Source: Foetidibacter luteolus
Lineage (GTDB): Bacteria > Bacteroidota > Bacteroidia > Chitinophagales > Chitinophagaceae
Assembly: GCF_009650435.1 (NCBI RefSeq)
Contig: NZ_VVIP01000065.1
Span: 62,001-126,000 of the forward strand
Length of the DNA stretch: 64,000 bases
Direction: 5' to 3'
This document shows positions 37,156 through 46,534 of this stretch, piece after piece (position 1 is the stretch's first letter; the number at the start of each line of letters is the position of its first letter). Made by a program: the position numbers and the translations under genes. Under the pieces are notes generated by a model that worked only from the letters and a program-made list of their open reading frames with translations, ran no database searches and was not told the origin of the DNA.

Positions 37156-39372
37156 TTAGTTAGCGGAGATAATTTTCTCAATAGCCGTATCATATTTCTC
37201 CTTCCATGCTTCAATGCTGCCCCAGTCTGTGCCATTTACTTTTATAGACCCGTTACTTACACTGCCAAGTATTGTAGCAGGAATACCAGCAGCAGCAGCT
37301 TTGTGTTGCAACTCTTCCGCTTTGTCTTTTGAAACGGTAACTACCACACGGCTCTGCGCTTCGCCAAACCAATATGCATCGGTCCTAATATCAGAATCAG
37401 CCTTTACTTCAAAACCGAGATTGCGGTTAAAGCCTTTCTCTAGTAACGTAACCAACAGTCCACCTTCACTAATATCATGTGCACTTTTTACCAGCTTGTC
37501 TTTAATGATGGAAGCAACGAATTTTTGTACCCCAAATTCTTCATCAATATCAAAATGCGGAGCAGGTGAATATTCCACACCTTTTACCTTATGCAGGTAC
37601 TCGCTGGAAGCAATATCATCCTGTTGCTCACCGATCAATACAATTACGTCACCTGCTTCTTTGTAATCCATGGTCATGCGGTTGGTAAACTCGTCAATTA
37701 CACCCACCATACCAATGGTTGGTGTAGGATACACAGGGCCATCGGGATTTTGGTTATAGAAGCTAACATTCCCGCCGGTTACAGGCGTATTGAATTTACG
37801 GCAGGCATCACCCATACCGGTAACCGCTTTTACAAACTGGTAGTAAACTTCCGGATCGTAAGGATTTCCAAAGTTGAGGCAGTTGGTAACGCCTAAAGGT
37901 TCGCCGCCACTGCAAACAATGTTGCGGGCAGCTTCTGCAACGGCAATCATGCCACCGGTATAAGGTTCTGCATGCACATAGCGGCTGTTGCAATCCACCG
38001 TTACAGTCAAAGCTTTACCGGTACCTTTGGCCAGTATCACGGCCGCATCACTTGGTGCATTGGTGCTGGTATTGGCCGCCCCCACCATGCTATCGTACTG
38101 AACATATACCCAACGCTTGCTGGCGATATTCGGTATCTGAATAATCTGTTCTGCAACGCCTTTTAAATCGGCGGCATCAATATCTTTTATGCTGTTAGCA
38201 TCAAAGGCTTTAATTTTTTCCAGGTAGGCCGGCTCTTTATACTCACGGGTATATTGCGGGGCGCCGCCCCCCAGCACCAGTTCATATGCAGGAATTTCAG
38301 CTTCCAGTTCCCCATGCATATAAAATTTCAACAGACCATCACCGGTAACTTCACCAATGTTGCTGGCGGAGAGGTCCCACTTCTCAAACACTTTCAACAC
38401 GGCCTCTTCTTTGCCTTTTTCCACCACGATCAGCATGCGTTCCTGGCTTTCACTTAACAGCAGCTCCCACGCTTTCATGTTTTGCTGGCGGGTAGGTACC
38501 TTGTCAAGATCAATGCGCATACCCACACCACCTTTTGCGCTCATTTCTGCGGTAGAGCAAATAATGCCCGCCGCACCCATATCCTGCATGCCTACTACGG
38601 CGCCGGTATCAATTACTTCCAAACAAGCTTCCAGTAACTTCTTTTCCTGGAAGGGGTCGCCTACCTGAACGGCTGGCAATTCTTCCGTACTTTCTTCGGT
38701 AATATTTGCTGATGCAAACGAAGCGCCGCCTATACCGTCTTTACCCGTTGCACTGCCCACAAAGAACACCGGGTTGCCAATGCCCTCTGCTGTAGCGCTG
38801 ATGGTTTTGCCCACTTTTACAATACCAACACTCATGGCGTTTACCAATGGGTTGGTATGGTAACAATCTTCAAAATATACTTCACCGCCAACGGTTGGTA
38901 CGCCAAAGCAGTTGCCATAATGGCCAATGCCATGCACCACACCGGCCAGCAGGCGTTGTGTTTTTTTATCTTTCAGGTTGCCAAAACGCAGGCTGTTGAG
39001 TGAAGCGATTGGCCTGGCGCCCATGGTAAAAATATCACGCTGAATACCACCCACACCCGTTGCCGCACCCTGGAAGGGTTCAATTGCGCTGGGGTGGTTA
39101 TGGCTCTCAATTTTAAAAACTACACCGTAACCGTTACCCATATCCATCAGGCCCGCATTTTCTTCTCCGGCGGCTACCAGCATGCGGCCACCTTCCCGGG
39201 GCAGCGTCTTCAGCCATTTGATGGAATTTTTGTAGCTGCAATGTTCGCTCCACATGGCGCTGAAACTGCACAGCTCGGTAAAATTGGGTGTGCGGCCCAG
39301 TTTCTGTTTAATCAGTTCAAACTCTTCTTCTGTAAGGCGTAACTCTTTCGCGGTTTGTGCGGTAATTTCCAT
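37156..39372 (-). CDS. purL: Phosphoribosylformylglycinamidine synthase subunit PurL (small type)
   Basis: Fourth step of purine synthesis: converts FGAR to FGAM with ATP and ammonia supplied by PurQ. At 738 residues it is the short Bacillus-type PurL, which needs separate PurS and PurQ; neither is in this window. The signature MWSEHCSYKNS lies near 44-54, with GESHNHPS-type GDSHNHP variant (KIESHNHPSAIEPFQGA) near 88, and GGVGGIQRD and DMGAAGI motifs. It appears monocistronic. Confidence 0.96.
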   Translation of the reverse strand: MEITAQTAKELRLTEEEFELIKQKLGRTPNFTELCSFSAMWSEHCSYKNSIKWLKTLPREGGRMLVAAGEENAGLMDMGNGYGVVFKIESHNHPSAIEPFQGAATGVGGIQRDIFTMGARPIASLNSLRFGNLKDKKTQRLLAGVVHGIGHYGNCFGVPTVGGEVYFEDCYHTNPLVNAMSVGIVKVGKTISATAEGIGNPVFFVGSATGKDGIGGASFASANITEESTEELPAVQVGDPFQEKKLLEACLEVIDTGAVVGMQDMGAAGIICSTAEMSAKGGVGMRIDLDKVPTRQQNMKAWELLLSESQERMLIVVEKGKEEAVLKVFEKWDLSASNIGEVTGDGLLKFYMHGELEAEIPAYELVLGGGAPQYTREYKEPAYLEKIKAFDANSIKDIDAADLKGVAEQIIQIPNIASKRWVYVQYDSMVGAANTSTNAPSDAAVILAKGTGKALTVTVDCNSRYVHAEPYTGGMIAVAEAARNIVCSGGEPLGVTNCLNFGNPYDPEVYYQFVKAVTGMGDACRKFNTPVTGGNVSFYNQNPDGPVYPTPTIGMVGVIDEFTNRMTMDYKEAGDVIVLIGEQQDDIASSEYLHKVKGVEYSPAPHFDIDEEFGVQKFVASIIKDKLVKSAHDISEGGLLVTLLEKGFNRNLGFEVKADSDIRTDAYWFGEAQSRVVVTVSKDKAEELQHKAAAAGIPATILGSVSNGSIKVNGTDWGSIEAWKEKYDTAIEKIISAN

Positions 39373-39395
39373 TGACTTGCGTTGTATATTTTTTT

Positions 39396-39750
39396 GGATA
39401 CCAGCTTCAGTATTTTATGGAATCGTCCCTTGCGTCGCAATCCTTTCATCTGCAGAACATGAATGAAGCCAGCCCACCTAATGTTAATTTTCGCCGCAAA
39501 GGTAGGGAAGTGCAGGGAGGGTGCAAGGGGGGATTTTCTTTGGTGAGTGGCGAGTAGTGAGTGGTGAATGGTGAATAGTGAGTAGGGGGCATCCAACGTT
39601 CATCATTCCTTGTTTCTTGTTCAATATTCTTTCTCCTGGTGCGTGTCTCAACGCACCAGTTCTACCCGGGGCTGAAAAGTCGCACAAAGAACTGGACGAT
39701 GAAGTGATTGCGACGCAACGAAGTCGCCACAGGGATATATAGCTGGTAAC
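39396..39750. repeat. Repeat family 1, inverted pair with hairpin and microrepeats
   Basis: Left copy 39396-39452 (GATACCAGC...CGTCCCTTGCGTCGCAATCCTTTCATCTGC). Right copy 39669-39750 in inverse orientation, from GGCTGAAAAG to AGCTGGTAAC. Next to the right copy is a 9-bp-arm hairpin CTGGTGCGT/ACGCACCAG (39636-39659). GTGAGTGGTGAATGG-type microrepeats are at about 39541-39587. The 484-base gap upstream of purL holds no gene. Confidence 0.8.
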
Positions 39751-39791
39751 CAAATTGTGAATAGTCAATGGTGGATGGTGAATAAAACCAA

Positions 39792-39828
39792 AATGCCGGT
39801 TCCCTACTATGTTTAGGAAACCGGCATT
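39792..39828 (-). terminator. Terminator of the DUF4249/TonB receptor operon
   Basis: A 10-bp stem AATGCCGGTT/AACCGGCATT, extended by CCTA/TAGG, followed on the minus strand by TTGGTTTTATT. It lies 29 bases after the DUF4249 stop. Confidence 0.85.
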
Positions 39829-39856
39829 AATCTACTTAACAATGCGATATTACAAG

Positions 39857-40684
39857 CTAAGGTACTTTGATGGTTTTTGTCTGGTACGTATGGGCACTGA
39901 AATAACCCAAAGCACCCCCACGTATATTGGTAACCGGGTTAGCGGGTGTGGCATTCTGGTTTTCGCCGGTGGAGGCATTGAGCAGGCTGAACCAGTAGGT
40001 AAACATGGGATATTCTATACACATCATATCAACCCGCAATGTATCGCCGCTCCTTATTTTATTTTTCTTTTCTCCGTTTTCATCTTCTTCATCATCGTCA
40101 TCAAAAATCAGCAACTCGGTATTAATCGTCCTGCCATCGGTAAGCTCATCATTTTCTACAAAAATTGTTTTTTCCCTTTTTCCATTCAGGTATTGCACAT
40201 AGCGGTAAGCATTTCCTTTTCCCGGTGGGTCTTTAAACTGCACCGTAGCCACTTTTTCCTTACCATCAAATAACTGGGTTTCTGTAACGTATAAACTATC
40301 ATAGCTTACCAGCAAAGGCATAGTGGACGAAGCAGTGAATTCTTCGCCTTCAATTTTTACAGATAGCTTATATGTTTTTCCCTGCTGTGCCTGGAAGGAT
40401 GCGGTGCGGTAAGTTCCCGGATTTGTTTCCTGTAATGTGGTTACAGTACCGGCTTCATCTGTTACTGTAACTGTGGCGCCGCTTACAGAAGGAACATTGT
40501 TATCGTCGCTGAAATTAACCGTTTTACTGATGAGCACTTTACAGGAATCCTGCTGGTTGGTAATAATGCCTTCGATGACATATTTGGGATCGGCGGAGTT
40601 GAGGTCAATATCAATTACTTTTCTGCACGAGGCGGCGGTAACCAGTAAGATGAGGAGGAACGATATATTTTGTATGATTCGCAT
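39857..40684 (-). CDS. DUF4249 lipoprotein
   Basis: A 275-residue exported lipoprotein: hydrophobic leader and lipobox ending LVTAASC near residue 20. The immunoglobulin-like beta-rich start (SGATVTVTDEAG) and acidic loop (FDDDDEEDENGEKK) agree with DUF4249, a family almost always found directly after a TonB receptor in Bacteroidota. It starts 3 bases after the receptor stop. The role is probably an accessory surface subunit of the receptor, by analogy only. Confidence 0.88.
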   Translation of the reverse strand: MRIIQNISFLLILLVTAASCRKVIDIDLNSADPKYVIEGIITNQQDSCKVLISKTVNFSDDNNVPSVSGATVTVTDEAGTVTTLQETNPGTYRTASFQAQQGKTYKLSVKIEGEEFTASSTMPLLVSYDSLYVTETQLFDGKEKVATVQFKDPPGKGNAYRYVQYLNGKREKTIFVENDELTDGRTINTELLIFDDDDEEDENGEKKNKIRSGDTLRVDMMCIEYPMFTYWFSLLNASTGENQNATPANPVTNIRGGALGYFSAHTYQTKTIKVP

Positions 40685-40687
40685 AAG

Positions 40688-43021
40688 TTAGAATTTGAAG
40701 TTGTAAGAAACCGATGGAATGAATTTGAACAATGCTGTGCGTACAGCTTCAGTTTTGTTAGGATTGTCTTTGCTATTCCTAAACTCTATGATATAGGCGT
40801 TCTCTCTGCCGTAAGCGTTATACAAGCTGAAAGCCAGCTCCGATGAAAATTTCTTTTTCTTTTTAAGCTGTAACACCGCGCCAAGATCAAGCCGGTGGTA
40901 GTTAGGCATGCGATAGCCGTTTCTTTCGGTATAATAATAAACCATGCGGTCATCAAGCCTGTATTTACCACTGGGGAAACTAACGGCATCGCCGGTATAG
41001 AATATCCAGTTGGCAGACAGCGTCCACTTTTTATTAAGCTGGTAAGTGGCAACAATGGCGATATCGTGGGTTCTGTCCTGACGGGCGTTATACCATTCGT
41101 TGTTGTTTATTCCATTGATCTTACGCTCAGTTTTTGACAGGGTATAGCTAACCCAGCCGGAAAGCCTGCCCACTTTCTTTTTCATGAGCCATTCAATACC
41201 ATAAGCCCTGCCCTTACCAAACAGCAACTGGGATTCTATTACATCGTTGCTGAATACATCAGCACCATCGCGATAGTCAATCTGGTTCTGCATGGTTTTG
41301 TAATAAGCTTCTACGGTTAACTCATACTTGTTGCCAGCCAAATTTTTATAATAGCCAACAGAAACCTGGTCTGATATTTCAGGTTTGATGATGTTTGTGC
41401 TGGCTATCCATTTATCCGTAGGCGTAGAAGTTGTGGAGTTGGATATCAGGTGAAGGTTTTGCACGTTACGAACGTAAGAAGCTTTTACCGAAGACGAATT
41501 ATTAAGCGTATAACTGGCCGATACACGTGGCTCTATATTTACATAAGTTTTAACCACTTCACCTTTTTTGTAACTGGTGGTATCAATTACTTTTCCGTCG
41601 GTATCAAGCGTATAAAAATCTCCTTGACCTAGTATGCTGAACGCTGATAACCTTGCACCATAAGAAAGGTTGAAGTTGTCTGAGAGTTTCCAGTTGTTGG
41701 CTGCATAAACAGCATTCTCCAGCGAGTAGCGTTTCTGTAAAGCTTTGTCATTAAAGCTGGAACTGTCAGATGAAGAAATTTCACCCGGCCGCATGGTATG
41801 GTGGATGGCGTTTACCCCAAACCTGATATTGTTACGGGAACTCAGGAACCATTGAAACTCCTGCTTAAGGTTCCAGTCCTTTATTTGCGAGAAAACTTTA
41901 AAATCGTTGGCAGCGCTCTTAATTGTTATTTTATAATCGTAATTGCTGTATATAAGAGAAGTATTAGAGAACAACTTATCACTAAAAATATGGTTCCAGC
42001 GTAAGGTACCTGTAGCATTGCCCCAGTTAAGTTTGAAGGTCTCTCCTACCCCCAACTGGTCACGCCCGAAATAACCGGAAAGAAAGAGCCTGTCTTTTTT
42101 ACCTAACTGGTAATTTAGCTTGGCATTAAGATCGTAGAAATAAAGAGAGTTATTATTGATGGTACTATCGCTGGATAATTTTAAGAATGCATCCACATAG
42201 GTTCTTCTGCCAGATACCAGGAAGGATGATTTATCTTTTTGTATAGGGCCCTCTACATTCAGCTTGGCTGATATAGCGCCTATGCCGCCACTAACCGCAT
42301 AATCCTGGTTATTGCCATCATTCATTTTTATGTCAAGTACAGATGATAACCTGCCACCGTATTGTGCCGGCATACCACCTTTATATATCATTACATCTTT
42401 AATAGCGTCAGAGTTGAAAGTAGAAAAGAAACCCAACAGGTGTGATGCGTTATACACGGGTGCTTCATCCAGCAATATCAGGTTTTGATCCGCGGCCCCG
42501 CCACGTACAAAAAAGCCGCTGTTACCATCTCCTGCTGATTTAATGCCCGGCAGCAACTGGATGGTTTTAAGCACATCTCTTTCGCCAAACAACACAGGGA
42601 TAGTTTTTGTTTCATTTATGGTAAGCCGCTCAGCACCCATTTGAGGGCTGCTAAGGCTTCTGCCTTTTGCAGATGAGGTTACCGTTACATCTTCCAGTTC
42701 TTTAATCTCTTCTTCCAGTAATATGTTCAGCGTAATGTTTTTGTCCAGTTGCAGTTCTATCGTTTGCGGTTCAAGGCCTACCGCAGAAGCAAGTAAAGTG
42801 TACTTACCTGCCGGCAGGCTAATAGAGTAAAATCCATAATCGTTACTGGTTACGCCTGCACCTTTACCCTGCACGGTGATTGATGCACCAATCAAGCTTT
42901 CTCCGGATTTTTTTGAACGTACAGAGCCGCTGATTGTATATCGTGTTTGCGCTGTTGCCTGCTGCACCGTGACGCCCAGCAGCAATAAAAAGAATAGCCA
43001 TGTTTTAACCGTGTTGCTCAT
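40688..43021 (-). CDS. TonB-dependent receptor with carboxypeptidase-like N-terminal domain
   Basis: A 777-residue outer-membrane receptor, shorter than SusC. It has a signal peptide (to about 24), a CarboxypepD_reg-like domain (about 27-105), the LEDVTVTS segment, a plug (LLPGIKSAGDGNSGFFVRGG, then LILLDEAPVYNASHLLGFFS) and a barrel ending VSYNFKF. There is no STN domain of its own; the STN domain of this operon is on a separate protein (44667). The ligand is unknown; Fe-siderophore or peptide are both possible. Confidence 0.93.
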   Translation of the reverse strand: MSNTVKTWLFFLLLLGVTVQQATAQTRYTISGSVRSKKSGESLIGASITVQGKGAGVTSNDYGFYSISLPAGKYTLLASAVGLEPQTIELQLDKNITLNILLEEEIKELEDVTVTSSAKGRSLSSPQMGAERLTINETKTIPVLFGERDVLKTIQLLPGIKSAGDGNSGFFVRGGAADQNLILLDEAPVYNASHLLGFFSTFNSDAIKDVMIYKGGMPAQYGGRLSSVLDIKMNDGNNQDYAVSGGIGAISAKLNVEGPIQKDKSSFLVSGRRTYVDAFLKLSSDSTINNNSLYFYDLNAKLNYQLGKKDRLFLSGYFGRDQLGVGETFKLNWGNATGTLRWNHIFSDKLFSNTSLIYSNYDYKITIKSAANDFKVFSQIKDWNLKQEFQWFLSSRNNIRFGVNAIHHTMRPGEISSSDSSSFNDKALQKRYSLENAVYAANNWKLSDNFNLSYGARLSAFSILGQGDFYTLDTDGKVIDTTSYKKGEVVKTYVNIEPRVSASYTLNNSSSVKASYVRNVQNLHLISNSTTSTPTDKWIASTNIIKPEISDQVSVGYYKNLAGNKYELTVEAYYKTMQNQIDYRDGADVFSNDVIESQLLFGKGRAYGIEWLMKKKVGRLSGWVSYTLSKTERKINGINNNEWYNARQDRTHDIAIVATYQLNKKWTLSANWIFYTGDAVSFPSGKYRLDDRMVYYYTERNGYRMPNYHRLDLGAVLQLKKKKKFSSELAFSLYNAYGRENAYIIEFRNSKDNPNKTEAVRTALFKFIPSVSYNFKF

Positions 43022-43037
43022 AATAGTTTTGTAATTG

Positions 43038-44144
43038 TTATTTAGCAGAAGTGTTTTTTGTTCCCTTAAGGTTTACCTGTATGCCGCCTGTAAAGCCGAA
43101 ATACAGGCCGTAGAAATTGTTGCCGCTTGTTTTATCCCATACGTAGTGTTTGGTAAGGTTGTTGGCTTTGCCTTCGCTAATGTTTACATAATTAAATGTA
43201 GGCCCGGCAAACAACTCTATCGCACCCATCTTAACAGCGGGCATAATGCGCAATGAACCTCTGAAGTAATCGCCATCCTTAAAATCATCCAGGTGCATGC
43301 CGGTTAGCTCCGTATTTATACGCAATTGTTTTGAAAACCTGAAATGTGCGCCAATACCCATTTCCAACGCATACAAATGTTGTTTGCTGTAGTTAAGGTT
43401 ATACCCTATGCCCAATATGCCATACATTTTCTTACTGCCCGACCTGAACGACACCAATGTGGTTAAGGTTTCATCAACACTTATGCTGATAGTTTGTTCG
43501 CCGTTTTTGATGATATTAATGATACCGATAGGATACTCGCTGCTGTCTGCAATATTCATAAAACCCGACACCTGCACTCCCCTCACTTTTTTGGCAATGT
43601 TTAAAAAGCCGACAATTTGTGTGTTTACATTTGCCGATTTATTCAAAAAACCTGCAATCTGCAAACTGCCGGCATTGCCTTTAACGATGTTGGCAAACCC
43701 CGCTGATTGTACGCCTGTTGCACTGCCGCTGATGTTAAGATAGCCTGCCCCCTGGAAACCCTGCACATTGTTCTTAACATGGTTAAAGAAACCAGCCAGT
43801 TGCACCCCGCGGGAAGCATTGCGTATATGGTTACTAAAACCTGCTGCCTGAAAACCTTTGGCACTGTCTTTAATTATATTGGAAAAACCTGCAAGCGCTA
43901 CGCCGGTTTCGTTTTTTGAAAGCCCTGCTATAGCGTGTAAGGAAAACTTGTTGGTATACTCTCCGGCTTTGGAGCCATTGCTGCTGATAGGATAGATAAA
44001 GCCAATATGCACATTGCTCTTTTTGGTGTCCTGCGCCATACTGGCAAGATTAAAACAGCAGGCTAAAAGCAATATGCTAAATTTTGCCAGCGGTTTTATA
44101 GCTTGATTAATTGAATAGCGTTTGATTAATTCTCTTTTACACAT
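43038..44144 (-). CDS. Exported protein with 16-residue GVQLAGFxN surface repeats, no STN domain
   Basis: A 368-residue exported protein (hydrophobic leader to about 38). Residues 80-202 form eight repeats of about 16 residues with the pattern xGVQLAGFxNxxxxxx, ending in an IADSS...PIGIINII cap. The C-terminal 150 residues alternate like beta-barrel strands (GIGAHFRFS, LFAGPTFNYV). The repeats and the C-terminal part are homologous to the STN protein at 44667, so this looks like a duplicate that lacks the signalling half. The repeats recall GVQ/GLQIGxxN surface repeats (LA_2272 type), from memory. It ends 16 bases before the TonB receptor gene. Confidence 0.75.
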   Translation of the reverse strand: MCKRELIKRYSINQAIKPLAKFSILLLACCFNLASMAQDTKKSNVHIGFIYPISSNGSKAGEYTNKFSLHAIAGLSKNETGVALAGFSNIIKDSAKGFQAAGFSNHIRNASRGVQLAGFFNHVKNNVQGFQGAGYLNISGSATGVQSAGFANIVKGNAGSLQIAGFLNKSANVNTQIVGFLNIAKKVRGVQVSGFMNIADSSEYPIGIINIIKNGEQTISISVDETLTTLVSFRSGSKKMYGILGIGYNLNYSKQHLYALEMGIGAHFRFSKQLRINTELTGMHLDDFKDGDYFRGSLRIMPAVKMGAIELFAGPTFNYVNISEGKANNLTKHYVWDKTSGNNFYGLYFGFTGGIQVNLKGTKNTSAK

Positions 44145-44165
44145 GATCTGATTTTTTTATTTTTT

Positions 44166-44219
44166 GGTACCGGCGACATTATTTCATGGCATCATCGTTG
44201 CGTCGCAATCCTTTCATCT
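44166..44219. repeat. Dispersed repeat family 1 copy upstream of the repeat-protein gene
   Basis: GGTACCGGC...TTTCATGGCATCATCGTTGCGTCGCAATCCTTTCATC. It lies between the predicted ECF promoter (44449) and the gene it would drive (start 44144). The inverse copy is at 44539-44670, so the pair brackets the promoter. Confidence 0.75.
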
Positions 44220-44278
44220 TTTTGTTCTTTGGGCGGCTGTTCCCACCAGGTAGTTTTGCATGCAGGCTTGCAGGCGCA

Positions 44279-44431
44279 TTACCATTTATTGATTGATTTT
44301 ATCCCTATGATTGTTGCATGCCATACATGTACAATAACCAGCATCGCAGCGTATTTAATGCGGGCTGCCAAAGCCGATGAATAAAGCAGCGTGTGGCGCT
44401 TGATATGGGTATTCTTTAAGCTCTTGCTCAT
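44279..44431 (-). CDS. Possible small basic membrane peptide (50 residues)
   Basis: An ATG 18 bases after the -10 element of the predicted ECF promoter opens a 50-codon frame. The product is basic at the start (MSKSLKNTHIKRH) with a hydrophobic stretch (YAAMLVIVHVWHATIIGI). No family is recognised. The position makes it a candidate leader peptide, but codon evidence is too short to be firm; it could equally be untranslated leader. Confidence 0.3.
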   Translation of the reverse strand: MSKSLKNTHIKRHTLLYSSALAARIKYAAMLVIVHVWHATIIGIKSINKW

Positions 44432-44448
44432 AATTAGTTTTTACAATA

Positions 44449-44475
44449 GACAATGCACGGAATGTTTACCCCTAT
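44449..44475 (-). promoter_or_regulatory. Predicted ECF-sigma promoter, target genes
   Basis: On the minus strand: ATAGGGGT, then 15 bases, then TGTC (GACA at 44449-44452; ACCCCTAT at 44468-44475). The identical layout precedes the sigma gene itself at 48151-48177. It would drive the repeat protein, TonB receptor and DUF4249 genes, with a leader of about 300 bases. Confidence 0.6.
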
Positions 44476-44538
44476 CCGCCGCGTACTTTTTTAAATTATT
44501 TTATAATATCAGATTGAAGAGATAATGCAATACTACAA

Positions 44539-44670
44539 GGGCTGAAAAGTTGCCATGAAAAACGGGACGATGAAGTGATTGATTATTAAATGCTCTTTCA
44601 CTGAAAGACCATTTAATAACAAAATCATATTTGCAACGAAGATGCCACAGGGCTATGTAGCTGGTATCAG
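44539..44670 (-). repeat. Repeat family 1, inverse copy interrupted by a palindrome
   Basis: Runs GGCTGAAAAGTTGCC...GGGACGATGAAGTGATT, then about 50 foreign bases, then TTGCAACGAAGATGCCACAGGG...AGCTGGTATCAG. The foreign part splits the normally continuous GATTGCGACGCAACG of the family. Confidence 0.8.
44583..44619. repeat. 37-bp palindrome inserted in repeat family 1
   Basis: TTATTAAATGCTCTTTCA, one spacer base, then TGAAAGACCATTTAATAA: 18-bp arms with a single mismatch. It is the core of the insertion in the copy at 44539. Confidence 0.85.
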
Positions 44671-46427
44671 AAAAAATTAATGCCGGCATGCCAGCCAAAC
44701 CAGCCACGTGCATCTGCACCAATGTTAAAGCCGGGATAACCTACTGCGGGGGCCGCTTTGTATCCCGCCACTGTATGCTTTTGCGTTGAATGAAAGATGG
44801 AAAAAGTCGGCCCCCCAAAGAATGCAGCCTTTTTGCTTATTCTAATATTCAGCGCCGGCTGCACACGGTATAGGTCAGGCAGGGTATTCCAGTCGCCCAA
44901 ATGCAGGTTTTGGCTGGTAAGCTCTGTTGTAATGCTGATACGGGGGCTGATGATTGACTCATTGCCGATACCATAGCCAAAGGTATAGGCTTTGTTACCG
45001 GCAGAAATATTCATGCCCGCTAACAATATGCTATACAATTTTCTGTTGCCGGATTTGTAAGCGAGGTTAAAATTGGTAACCTCATTGGCATATACAGAAA
45101 GCTTTTGATACCCTTTTTTTACAATGTTTATCAACCCGATACTGTAACCGGAAGAGGTATCTGCTATGTTGATCAGCGCAATCTGCACCCCTTTGGAGTG
45201 CTTTGTGTAATTGAACAAGCCTGCAATCTGTACACCACGCATCTCATCGCGGCTAATATTGCCAATGCCGGCCAGTTGCACGCCGCTTGCTTTATCTTTA
45301 ACCAGGTTAACCGTACTTGTACCCTGTACACCATTTAAACTGCCCCATATCACATTGTAACTGCCACTTAACTGCACACCTTTTACAGCACCTTTTACAA
45401 GGTTGCTAAAGCCAGACAACTGCACCCCGCTTAAAGAATCAAAGACATTGTTATGAATGCCGGCCAATTGCACACCACCAACCTTGCCACCCACAATATT
45501 AAATACGCCACCCATTTGTACACCGTTTACCCTACCCTTATCTATGTTAAATATGCCTGCTATTTCAAGGCCGTTAGCGCCAGCCGCATAGCCGCCCAAT
45601 ATGTTGATGGAAAGTTTATTAATAACCTGCGTATTTAACCCATGCGATGCCAGCCCAGGCACCAGCGATACCTGGAAGGGTTTATCCGCGAAAAACCTGC
45701 CGATATTAAGGCTTTGCCTTTTTTGCCGCAATGGCACAAAAAGCCTGCCCAGCCAGGTGCGTTCTACCTTTGTGGAAACCAATACCGGCGCCAACTCTGT
45801 ATTGGTGGGGGTTATGGCTACGGATAGCTGCTGATCGTAGCCGGGCTGGATAGTTACAGAAGTATCTGCATACGCCACTTTACTTACACTAAGCGCAAAA
45901 GCAGGGTGCCTGTCTCTTAACCTTAACCTGAAAAAACCATCTTCGTTTGTAAACGTGGATATAAGCTGGCTTTTTTCATACACACTGGCATCACCTATTT
46001 TTTCTCCGGTTCGTTTATCAACTACATAGCCGCTAATGGTATAATAGTTATTTACCTGCCCCCGCTGTATAATGATGTAGTTGCCGGTTTCTTTATATTG
46101 ATAGCCCTGGCCAAGCAAGTTATCCAGCACTTCCCTAACCGTTTTGGCTGACAGGTTAATGCTCACCACGCTATCGCCTTTTAAGATATGGCTGCTATAA
46201 GAAAAGTAAAATTTACCCTGGGCAGAAACAGACTGCAATATCTCTTTTACCGCTTTATTTTCTTCCCTGACTGTAACAAGCAGGTTTAATTTGTTTTGGG
46301 CAAAACTGCGGTTGTATGTTAATAAAAGGCATAGTCCGGTTACCGCTGCTTTTATCAACAGCCTGCTGTTGTCCTCCGTTATGGTGGCAATAATATTTTT
46401 GAACTTTTCAAACGTTGTTAACCGCAT
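44667..46427 (-). CDS. STN-domain surface protein with carboxypeptidase-like domain and 16-residue repeats
   Basis: A 586-residue exported protein with a long leader (to about 44). Domains: STN (about 45-122, including FYFSYSSHILKG and REVLDNLLGQG), CarboxypepD_reg-like (about 128-212), a linker, then seven repeats of exactly 16 residues (285-396; NGVQMGGVFNIVGGKV type), two more irregular ones, and a C-terminal barrel-like region (about 430-586). STN domains normally sit on TonB-dependent transducers and contact the FecR-type anti-sigma; here no TonB plug or barrel follows. It lies directly after the sigma and fecR genes, so it is the likely signal input. The paralogue at 43038 has only the repeats and C-terminus. 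Confidence 0.8.
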   Translation of the reverse strand: MRLTTFEKFKNIIATITEDNSRLLIKAAVTGLCLLLTYNRSFAQNKLNLLVTVREENKAVKEILQSVSAQGKFYFSYSSHILKGDSVVSINLSAKTVREVLDNLLGQGYQYKETGNYIIIQRGQVNNYYTISGYVVDKRTGEKIGDASVYEKSQLISTFTNEDGFFRLRLRDRHPAFALSVSKVAYADTSVTIQPGYDQQLSVAITPTNTELAPVLVSTKVERTWLGRLFVPLRQKRQSLNIGRFFADKPFQVSLVPGLASHGLNTQVINKLSINILGGYAAGANGLEIAGIFNIDKGRVNGVQMGGVFNIVGGKVGGVQLAGIHNNVFDSLSGVQLSGFSNLVKGAVKGVQLSGSYNVIWGSLNGVQGTSTVNLVKDKASGVQLAGIGNISRDEMRGVQIAGLFNYTKHSKGVQIALINIADTSSGYSIGLINIVKKGYQKLSVYANEVTNFNLAYKSGNRKLYSILLAGMNISAGNKAYTFGYGIGNESIISPRISITTELTSQNLHLGDWNTLPDLYRVQPALNIRISKKAAFFGGPTFSIFHSTQKHTVAGYKAAPAVGYPGFNIGADARGWFGWHAGINFF

Positions 46428-46534
46428 AGAGTATTTGCCTTACAAAGGGCGCTAAGGTAACTGTAGTTTGAGGGTGTATATATGTTGCATTATTTGTCCG
46501 GCAATCAAAAAGGATGAAAAGCAATTACTCCTCC

